Below are positions 56,254-64,000 of a stretch of 64,000 bases of DNA, in pieces. The translations under genes were made by a program, and so were the position numbers. The stretch comes from Rachicladosporium sp. CCFEE 5018 (taxonomy: Eukaryota; Ascomycota; Dothideomycetes; Cladosporiales; Cladosporiaceae). Each line of letters starts with the position of its first letter. The stretch's first letter is position 1. A model generated the notes under the pieces. It did not search any database and was not told the DNA's origin. It was given only the letters and a program-made list of their open reading frames with translations. The stretch is taken from contig KZ111169.1 in NCBI GenBank assembly GCA_002077045.2, positions 1 through 64,000 on the forward strand, written 5' to 3'.

Positions 56254-59200
56254 TCACGTCAAGAACGAGTTGACACTACAATTCCAGTTCTCGTCCATGA
56301 ATCCCAGCGCAAGCGCACCCTCCACACCCTTCCAAGCCGCCATTCCATCCAGAACAACAAAGTCCGGTACTCCGGTCCCGGTCATCATCGGGATAAGTCT
56401 GGCAGCCCGGCGCAATCCAGTAGGATCCGCACCCCAAACCACAAGCTCCAGCCTCTCAGCGGAAAGCGGGCGCAAGAAGATAGCTCCCAAGCCAGGGTAC
56501 AGTGCGTTGGAGTATACGTGAGAGTGTCCAAGGGAGTCCTTGACAGTGATGGTGCTGAGGTCGGTGATCTCGATGGCGTGTTCGATATGGGCTTCCGCGA
56601 GTTTTGGTAGGCTGTTGCCGATGACGAGACTGATGATGTTGCCTGTGCTTCTCAGCGCAGATATGTATTCGTCGCTGCTTGCTCCTTCCGTGTCATTGAA
56701 TGTGCGGATAATGCTGTCGGCGTAGAAGTACGTTTGCAGATTCCGTGAGACTTGCAGCGCAAGTCGCTTGAGCTCCAGACTTCCCTCAGACTCGTCCTCC
56801 AGGCTAATGCTCGACGTTGGAAGGTTCGCGACGATATTGAAGGGACCGTCGGTCCGCAGAATACTCTCGATTGAACCGAGCTGGCGACCCCAGCGGGTCA
56901 GTGATGATGGTGCCTCTCCCATATAGTCGGGTGACGCATGAACGGAGTCCGATGCAAGCATCCACTTCGACTCATCTCGCGTATTTTGACGCCAAAGATG
57001 CGGGAGCTGCTCCAACCTTTTGTCTTTGACCGGATCCCGCTCAGCAGGTTCACGAACTAGCTCGACGACTTGATCACCGTCCAGATCGAACTGAGGAATA
57101 GTCGGCGTCTTTGGCACAGCTACACGATAGTTTCCAGGGTTATCCTCATTTATCTCTTGGCCGTCGATAGTGACATGCTCGCAGTACCAGAACCAGTCCG
57201 GCACACGCAATGCTCGCACGTTCGAAGTCCGCAACTCAACTGTGTTTTTACCTGCATCGAGTCGGACGCGGATGCGACCAAGGCGACCCGGTACTTCCAG
57301 TAGCTGTATCTTGAAACCCCTCTTGGTATCAGTATCAGCGGGACTCGCAGTCACAAGCTCAAAGTCCAGTGTAGTCGGGTGGTAGAACTCGTGTTCTCGA
57401 GCTCGCGCACTGTAGTTGGGCGGCAAATGCGCCTCAAAGAAGCTGCGCAGCTGCGGTGTCGTCATAATCCCCGTCCACCAATGAGGCATATTAGGTATCT
57501 CGTGGTAGGTGCTGTGCCACGCAGCTTCAGGGAGTAGCTGGTGAATGAGACGCGAGTGGTATGGAGGCACATTGTCATCTGCACCGCCATGCTGTTGCAG
57601 CAAAGGAATGTCTTTCGCATTAGCAAGTAGCAATTCATGCCGCCACCTCTCCAGAGTAGACTGGATCACGGCCATCTTACCAGCCTGTGCGCTGTGCCAG
57701 AAGTGATACGGCACATAGTTCTGTATGCTGCTATATCCACTGATGGGTGCAGCAGCAAGAATACTATCCGGGTGGTGTAGTAGAGTCGCCCAAGCTCCCT
57801 GGCCACCATTACTGTGGCCCGCTAGTAACCAAGTACCAGGATCGACGTAAGGCCCTTTCCAACCGACATCTTGGCCCCATGAGACTACCGCACTGACAGC
57901 AGCTTGGATGTCCCGCTGAGCGAAGATATGCCAGTCGTCGCCACACCAAGGCGTGACGCCGGAGGGGATCAGCGTCCAGGCGCATACATCTGGGTAGCCA
58001 TCAAATGACTGGCGGGATAAGTCGGAGTCAGCTTCGACGCCAGCACCGTGTAAGGCGAGCAGGATTGGAATGTGTCCATGCCCGGCCCTACAGCGCCTCC
58101 AAATGTTCGGCTTCGGAGGACGAAGCATGGCGTAAGATACAATGCCGCTTGGATGTAAGTAGGTGAACTTGTGAGTTTCATAGACATCACGATGCTGGAC
58201 AGGAAATTGAGCTTCAAGGAAGTGAGGTGCCGCGCTATGAGCTTGACCGACATCTCTTAGACTGTAGTGCATCCGGATCGCAAAACTCTCGGGGATGTGG
58301 TTGACGTACTCATAATTGCGACTCCTGATGGTGAAGCCCACTGGTCTCGATTGACCGGGCATAAGCATTGTAGGGCTAGTGGACACCAGCGCCACCGCCC
58401 AATACTCGGCCAGCTTGTCATCCTGCATGCTGATGTTTTCGATCGTGATCTCACCTCTGGCTGCGTTGTTGCGCAACAATATCGAAGAGTACCAATTTGC
58501 AAATCCACCAGCCGACATGACTGAGTCTTTGTATTCAGGCGAAGGAGTAATGAAGTCCGACACGAGTACTGAGCCACATTGAACCAGCGGCTTTGTGGAA
58601 TCCTGCTTGTGCAGCTGCAGTCTCAAGTCCACTCGGGGATCATCAGTGATGCCGCCCATTGCTCGTACTTCCCTGATTACTCTGAGATCGATGCGGTGCA
58701 GTCCAGGCTCGAGGTGCAGCACCAACGGCGCACGCCCAGTCTCGTAGAAGTCCCCGCCCCAGTGATGATCGTCATCGATCCAGTACTCCAAGACCGCGTC
58801 GGCCTGAAACGTGAAGATCGCAGGCTCGGTGTCGTGCACAGTGAACTCGCCCCGGACCCAAGCTTGCCACTGTAACGCAGCTCAGCCATAGACCTGCTGC
58901 TGGAACTTCCAGTCGACCTCAGGAAATCTGACAGTCAGATCGACCTGAGGAAGATGGTCTTTCCCGCCAGCGACCGACGCAGCGGTGGAATTCCAGTGGA
59001 CTGTACCATTGGCAGCCAATGAGCTTGGGAAGGAAACATCCGAGTCATATTCCAGTGCATGAAACGCGCCATGGAGCTCAAGAGCATCAGCGCCCCATGC
59101 TGCTTCTCGCGTCCCTGTTTGGAAGGGCCCAAGAACATGCCATTGGGAAGCAAAAGAAACGTCCGAACGCCTCAATGCGCTGTCTCGCTGCGTCGAAGTG

Positions 59201-59256
59201 TCCATACCAATATAAGCTTGGAGAAGCAGTGCGTTGCTGAGAATGGAGGAATGCAT
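56254..59256 (-). CDS. Large secreted alpha/beta hydrolase (S9-like), one in-frame TGA
   Basis: One frame of 1000 codons before the final stop, interrupted only by TGA at 58884-58882. A hydrophobic N-terminus (ILSNALLLQAYIGMD) may be a signal peptide. The N-terminal domain (WHVLGPFQTGTREAAWGAD) is rich in beta strands, and a central alpha/beta hydrolase domain shows ILLALHGAGVEAD, the nucleophile elbow LLAGHSNGGQGAW, QQHGGADDNVPPYHSR (acid) and NMPHWWTG (His). A long C-terminal beta-rich region follows. Esterase or peptidase activity of the prolyl oligopeptidase type is likely, but the substrate is unknown. Around the TGA the text reads FQQQVYG-stop-AALQWQAWVRGEF, so a Trp codon was probably changed. 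No usable intron removes it (the only GT..AG pair is 24 nt). Confidence 0.7.
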
Positions 59257-59735
59257 GGTGAGTAAGTGCCCACCTTATAACCTACGGCGCCCGTTCGACC
59301 AACAGCTGTTTGTCAGCAGGAGTTTCAAGGACTCGTGCGTGACCCATACTAGGATGCAAGAGTGCGATCGACAAGACTCTAAAATCGACTTTTCGCCTCT
59401 CAGCTCTAGCTGCAAGCTGTAGCCAGGTGGCAGGTTCCGAAATGCATGCTAGCGGACATGAGTGCAGGTAAAGTAGCCTGATAGCATTGTGCCAAGGCGA
59501 GAGCATGGGACGGGGAAGCATCGGATGCATCCCCAGGCAGCGGAGCTTAATCCAACGCAACCCGTCAATCGCCGCGTGTCATACGCTTTGTAGTCAATGC
59601 AGGAGGACAAGTCATTTCTGTGCAAACACATTACTGTGGATTTGGCATTGCGCATAAGCCTCACAGTGGGCGCACCTCGATGCGCGCAAGGACAAAGCTG
59701 CCCGCCCACAATGGAATGACCCAAGTCGAGCCGCC
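59257..59735. promoter_or_regulatory. Divergent promoter region hydrolase / SLY41-like gene
   Basis: 479 bases between two divergent starts. Only short unsupported frames and no assigned element. Confidence 0.35.
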
Positions 59736-61463
59736 ATGCTTCCCTCCCACCTCGGCAACGGCGAGCAGGACCATCCTCGTCGATCATCGTCCAATGCCGC
59801 GCGAACATATAAATTCCCCGACTATCAGCCATACGTGGGAGATGTAGAGGAGCCGTACTCGCGAGAGGGCTCGCCTAGGCCTCTCCCAAATGGCCTACCC
59901 CAAGGAATGCACTCGAGCGAGCGATGGCCAGCGCGCAAGGCGAATGGCTGGATGAATGGTGGACTTCGCAGGAACCGACAGGATCGGCAGAAGAGTCTCA
60001 GCGAAGCCATACAGACAGTGCGGACAAGACGGGGTAGTGTTCGAGAGAGCGCACACAAGATCGCCGAGAGCTTGAAGGCGCCTGTGAGCTACAGGCTGAT
60101 CGGTCTCTGCGCCTTCTGGTACGCCACGAGCATCTTGACCAACACCTCCAGCAAAGCGATCCTCACAGCCCTGCCAAAGCCCGTGACCCTTACGATCGTC
60201 CAATTCCTGCTCGTCTCATTCTGGTGCATATTCCTCTCTTCGATGGCAAAGCACAACGCCGTCCTCCGGAAGATCGCCCCAGTGCTCAAGAACGGCATCC
60301 GCAAACCGTCGCGCGAGCTCATACTTGCCACACTCCCTCTCACAGCCTTTCAGATTGGCGGCCACATTCTGAACTCCTCGGCCATGCAGCGAATACCTGT
60401 GTCTCTGGTGCACACGATCAAGGGCCTTAGTCCCTTGATGACTGTCGTGGCCTATCGCGCTTTCTACGCCATCAACTACAGCAAACCAGTCTATTTCTCA
60501 CTCATACCACTTACCGTGGGTGTATGCCTCGCCTGCGCCGCAGACTTCCGCGCAAACCTGCTCGGCCTGATCTACGCATTCGGCTCAGCAATCTTATTCG
60601 TAACGCAAAACATCGTCTCGAAACAGATCTTCAATGCCTCGACGCGTGCGGAAGCAGACCGACAGCCGTTGTCGAGACGAAAGCCCGACAAGCTGAATCT
60701 ACTCTGCTACTCCTCGCTCCTCGCATGTCTCTTCACTGCACCAATATGGTTCTTCTCGGAAGGCTGGACGCTGGCCCAGGACTTTCTACATGATAGCAGC
60801 ATCACGCTCGCCGACCGGCCGGACCGCGTGGTGCTCGATCACGGCGCGCTAGCAGCGGAGTTCATCTTCAACGGCACATTCCACTTCGCGCAGTCGCTTG
60901 TGGCGTTTGTGCTGCTCGGCATGGTGTCGCCAGTCACTTACTCGGTCGCGAGTTTGATTAAACGAGTGGCTGTGATCATGTTTGCGGTAGTGTGGTGGGG
61001 CAAGGCGGTGACCGGCGTGCAAGCGGTAGGCTTTGGCTTGACGTTCGTGGGACTGTATCTCTATGATCGCACGCATGGCAATGCGGGGCGAGCAGACAAG
61101 AAGGCGAGGGAATTGGCTGCGGAAGGTTTGGCAAATCCATTGCTGCCTCTCAGTACAGGCGATGCGAAGAAGCATGATGACTCCGGCTTGGGATCAGTGC
61201 CACCACCATACTATGCCGAGTCGCCTGTGCAGGCCGAAGGCGGGATATCAGCTCTCGGCGGACTCACCAACGGCACCAATCTGTCAAACGGCGACCTCAC
61301 ATTTAGTCGACCTCGGGCAAGCACGGGTAGCAGAGCAAGCCCATCAAGGAGCCCGCACCGGCAAGGCGCTGACAACGCCTCTTATGGCGTACCACCTGGT
61401 ACGAAAGCAACGGAGACCTGGAGGCCGGACATGAAAGGCAAAGATGGTGTTGGAGTACGATAA
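59736..61463 (+). CDS. SLY41: SLY41-like transporter (triose-phosphate translocator family)
   Basis: Intronless, 575 residues. A hydrophilic N-terminus of about 110 residues precedes the TPT/DMT domain with about ten membrane segments: LIGLCAFWYATSILTNTSSK, KPVTLTIVQFLLVSFWCIF, the central GGHILNSSAMQRIPVSLVHT and IKGLSPLMTVVAYR signature, LIPLTVGVCLACAADF, FVTQNIVSKQIFN, and VSPVTYSVASLIKRVAVI plus GLTFVGLYLYDRTHG at the end. The C-terminus is disordered and Ser/Gly-rich. Yeast Sly41 is linked to ER-Golgi transport; the transported compound of this branch is not settled. Confidence 0.88.
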   Translation: MLPSHLGNGEQDHPRRSSSNAARTYKFPDYQPYVGDVEEPYSREGSPRPLPNGLPQGMHSSERWPARKANGWMNGGLRRNRQDRQKSLSEAIQTVRTRRGSVRESAHKIAESLKAPVSYRLIGLCAFWYATSILTNTSSKAILTALPKPVTLTIVQFLLVSFWCIFLSSMAKHNAVLRKIAPVLKNGIRKPSRELILATLPLTAFQIGGHILNSSAMQRIPVSLVHTIKGLSPLMTVVAYRAFYAINYSKPVYFSLIPLTVGVCLACAADFRANLLGLIYAFGSAILFVTQNIVSKQIFNASTRAEADRQPLSRRKPDKLNLLCYSSLLACLFTAPIWFFSEGWTLAQDFLHDSSITLADRPDRVVLDHGALAAEFIFNGTFHFAQSLVAFVLLGMVSPVTYSVASLIKRVAVIMFAVVWWGKAVTGVQAVGFGLTFVGLYLYDRTHGNAGRADKKARELAAEGLANPLLPLSTGDAKKHDDSGLGSVPPPYYAESPVQAEGGISALGGLTNGTNLSNGDLTFSRPRASTGSRASPSRSPHRQGADNASYGVPPGTKATETWRPDMKGKDGVGVR

Positions 61464-61590
61464 CATGTAGGATGTATGTATTTGTGTGACTCATAGACGT
61501 CTATCGCGTCACGTGTCGCCTATCACTCGATCAACTTACATGTCTCGATGTATGGGTATTTCGCCTGCCACTAACCCCGATCGATGCCCC

Positions 61591-62655
61591 TCAGAGCCAA
61601 TCCGAGTAGCTCCCCAGCGCCTCATCAGTCCTCATCTCATCCTGCAGACTCCCCAACGCGTCGAAATGCACAGCTATCCGCAGACCCCTCAACCGCTCCT
61701 CCTCCATCTTGTCCCAAGTCCAGCCTTCTGCTTGCTCCGGCTCGCTACCAACTCCGTTTACAGGCTCCTTCAACGCTCCATTGCTCTGGCCTCCCTTACT
61801 CGCCCACTCCGCCTCAGCCCTGGGCGGCATACCCATTCCCTCCGGCCTTGTCGGCAATAGCCTCGACCTCTCCAACACAATCTCCGGATTGATCGTCAAC
61901 CGTCCCTTCTTAAGCACATACCTTGCAATACTCGTAGCAAAAACCTGCTTCTTCCACTCCTCCCCCTCGCCCTTCCCCTTCCTCCCCTTCAACCTCTTAT
62001 TCTTCCAAGGCTGCATCGCATAGCTCTCCGGCTTGATCGTCCCTGCCCTCACCACATGACTGATAATATACAGCCACTTGCGATCCCAACATAACAGCCT
62101 CGTCCATATCTCAAACCTCACCATCGGCCCAATTTCCTTGTGGAACCAGCACCCTACGCCTCCCAACGCGACACCATACCCTCCCCTCGCCCTGCTTGCA
62201 CCTTGTACTTCCTCCGGCAGCCCTTCGCGATCCCCTGCGTTCAGCCTCCGGAGCCCGGTGGCGATGATGGAGCCGACGTAATGCGCCCTTGCGACATCCA
62301 AATCCGCGAAATAAGTCGAGTTGGATTTATGCAGATTATAATCCAGATCCAGCGGACTGGAATACGTATGCGTTATCAGTGGCGCGAAGAGCGTCTCCGG
62401 CGTTCTTACAGCCTTTTGTATCCTAGACTGGTAGATAATCCCCTTGAAGACGCGCCAGTGCCAGACGAAGGGCAGGTTTTTGAGGTTTACAAGCGCGAAG
62501 GCGAGGGCGAAGATGCGGAGCATGGTGGGTGTGAGGGTTATGCCGAAGGTGGAGGAGAGGCGGGCGCGGAGGGAGGGGAGGGTGCTGACGGCTGCGATGA
62601 AGGCGCCGAAGGTGAGGGTGGAGACTACTACGGGGAGGCGGTTGGAGGCGGACAT
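61591..62655 (-). CDS. THEM6-like hotdog thioesterase family protein
   Basis: Intronless, 354 residues. Two N-terminal hydrophobic segments (VVVSTLTFGAFIAAVSTL and MLRIFALAFALVNLKNLPFVW) anchor it in a membrane. The hotdog part begins at SSPLDLDYNLHKSNSTYFADLDVARAHY, the family hallmark, and continues with GCWFHKEIGPMVRFEIWTRLLCWDRKWLYIISHV. A Lys/Glu-rich insert and a helical C-terminus follow. THEM6-like proteins are presumed acyl thioesterases; the substrate is unknown. The gene is convergent with SLY41. Confidence 0.85.
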   Translation of the reverse strand: MSASNRLPVVVSTLTFGAFIAAVSTLPSLRARLSSTFGITLTPTMLRIFALAFALVNLKNLPFVWHWRVFKGIIYQSRIQKAVRTPETLFAPLITHTYSSPLDLDYNLHKSNSTYFADLDVARAHYVGSIIATGLRRLNAGDREGLPEEVQGASRARGGYGVALGGVGCWFHKEIGPMVRFEIWTRLLCWDRKWLYIISHVVRAGTIKPESYAMQPWKNKRLKGRKGKGEGEEWKKQVFATSIARYVLKKGRLTINPEIVLERSRLLPTRPEGMGMPPRAEAEWASKGGQSNGALKEPVNGVGSEPEQAEGWTWDKMEEERLRGLRIAVHFDALGSLQDEMRTDEALGSYSDWL

Positions 62656-63182
62656 TGAGGGCGGCAGCGAGTGAGGTGCGATGGAGAAGGAGAGGGAGAC
62701 GAAGAGAGGATGAGTTGCCTTACCATTTCAAGGCTATGAGACTGGTGAGACCATGGTTACAGTGATCACTTCAGCGTATCGTGCATCGAAGACGCGCTCT
62801 TTGCGGGCGTAAGATCGAGCCGAGGCTCGGAATCCGAGAGAGGCATTGGCTTAGTCACGTTCAACAAATCGAGTCGAGAGTTGCACGTGAAGATTGTACG
62901 AAAGTCAGGAGAGCCTCAAATGCACAGCGTTTAGTTTGCCATTGCGTTATATATGCAGCTGCGCATTTCCCGTTGCTTTGGCCTGGCGCGCTACTACTAT
63001 CACATAGACCACGAACGTCGTGGCTCCTGGGCGTAGTCTTTGCAGCGCTCTCCATTCTGATCGACCTTGTGCTGCTGTAGCGAGACGCTACACAGTCGAG
63101 TGCGAGAAGAGGTATGCGAGGCCCAGTCGCACTATGTCCCTGCGACATCTTGCCATGAACGGTGACCAGACACCATTCACGC
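62656..63182. other. Intergenic region, no gene recognised
   Basis: It holds the promoter of the THEM6-like gene and the 3' region of PUP2. Nothing else is seen. Confidence 0.35.
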
Positions 63183-64000
63183 TCAATTGTTCTCCAGCGT
63201 GCCGACAATCTCCTTCATCTCCTCGTCCGAGTAGATGCGGAAGCCCTTGTCTTTCGTCACACTCGCAAGCTGCACGTTCTTCGCGTCCAGCTTCTCCTCC
63301 ATGACTTGCTTCAGTGTTTGCAACGCAAGCTTCTCGGCTTCTTTGAGCGTGAGGGATCTGGATGAGTGTCAGTAGTCTACTCGACAGACACCGAGAAGAA
63401 GATCGTACTTGTGATACTCATTCACGAGCTCAGCCTGTGCACCCTCGGATCCTGACCCGATGGCCTTTGCGTCGTAGCGGTAGAATGTTCCTGATGGCTC
63501 GGCGTGGTAGCTGTGATAAGTATCAGCAATGCTCGCTTGCTTCGGAGACTATGCGAGAGCACTCACAGCGCCGGTCCATCCTCATCCCACCCTCCGATGA
63601 GCAATGCCACACCGAACGGCCGTGACATTATGCTTTCCTCTCCATCTGCGCCCTCGCCGAATCGTAGTGCCAGATCGCATATGCTCTGTGTGCAGCTCTC
63701 TACGGACAACGGCTCTGCGTAGTTGAATGCATGCGATTGCGATGTCACTCTGTCTCTGCATCAGCACCAAATCCTCCACACGCTGTGCACAGGCAACCTT
63801 ACCTTGCATGCTCAATTAACGTCCGACTGTCTGCCTGCAACCCCGAGATCGCACACCCGATGTGTTTGTCTATCTCCACGATCTTCTCCACTGAGCTCGT
63901 CTCCAGTAATGTGCTGGTCACTCGCTTCTCCACGCCTAAAACCACACCCTCGCCCGTCTGAATGCCTATTGCTGTGCTGCCAAGCTTAATGGCTTCGAGG
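63183..64000 (-). CDS. PUP2: 20S proteasome subunit alpha5 (PUP2), 5' end beyond window
   Basis: Four exons inside the window (64000-63803, 63749-63567, 63510-63409, 63357-63183), all in phase, encode the last 219 residues. Family marks are [103 protein letters not shown] and the C-terminal [12 protein letters not shown]. The subunit belongs to the outer ring of the 20S proteasome in cytosol and nucleus. Three introns of 51-53 nt have good GT..AG borders. The missing part is the N-terminal 30-odd residues. Confidence 0.95.

Overview
The window looks like nuclear DNA of a filamentous ascomycete (Pezizomycotina). A Dothideomycete is plausible but not proven. The reasons are short (42-265 nt) GT..AG introns with CTRAY-like branch points, plant cell wall and secretory glycosidases (GH62, GH47, GH63), Pezizomycotina families such as DUF3176, and TpA-rich blocks depleted of CpA/TpG, which is the mark of repeat-induced point mutation (RIP). 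Two runs of exactly 100 N (27071-27170 and 46822-46921) are scaffold gaps of unknown true size.

Left part (1-36 kb). A RIP-mutated block (1-1960) is followed by a broken, internally duplicated coding region of unknown origin (2.7-4.6 kb), a secreted GH62 arabinofuranosidase, a second RIP block (6.6-7.4 kb) and a six-exon DUF3176 membrane protein. Next come two unknown proteins, the divergent pair RRP36 (ribosome biogenesis) and RCF2 (respiratory supercomplexes), the choline-transporter-like protein PNS1, a gene-poor stretch with small unknown proteins, the divergent pair MMTAG2-like RS protein / ER glucosidase I, and a phosphatidylserine decarboxylase that runs up to the first gap. Beyond the gap lies the 3' two thirds of a Ty3/Gypsy chromovirus (27.2-31.15 kb). 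It carries a three-exon, 200-residue gene on its antisense strand between the chromodomain and the 3' LTR, and then meets a third RIP block (31.15-32.75 kb). A RIP-mutated copy of the same LTR end sits at 617-711, so one repeat family is present in near-intact and mutated form.

Right part (33-64 kb). This is mostly ordinary gene space: phosphate permease, F-box-like protein, serine carboxypeptidase, GAPDH, GPI-type aspartic protease, an acyl-CoA dehydrogenase cut by the second gap, a tRNA-like Pol III element, RFC4, GH47 mannosidase, two coiled-coil proteins, a large alpha/beta hydrolase, SLY41-like transporter, THEM6-like thioesterase and the 3' end of proteasome subunit alpha5 (PUP2). Glucosidase I, GH47 mannosidase and SLY41-like transporter all belong to the secretory/N-glycan pathway, but they are scattered rather than clustered.

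A theme across the window is single lesions in otherwise well-preserved genes: one missing base in RCF2, one extra base in PNS1, an in-frame TGA in the hydrolase, two stops in a zinc-cluster-like gene and two in a coiled-coil gene. Either the assembly has residual base errors or several genes are being lost. Raw reads would decide. The strongest candidate for an undescribed system is the spliced antisense cargo gene inside the chromovirus.
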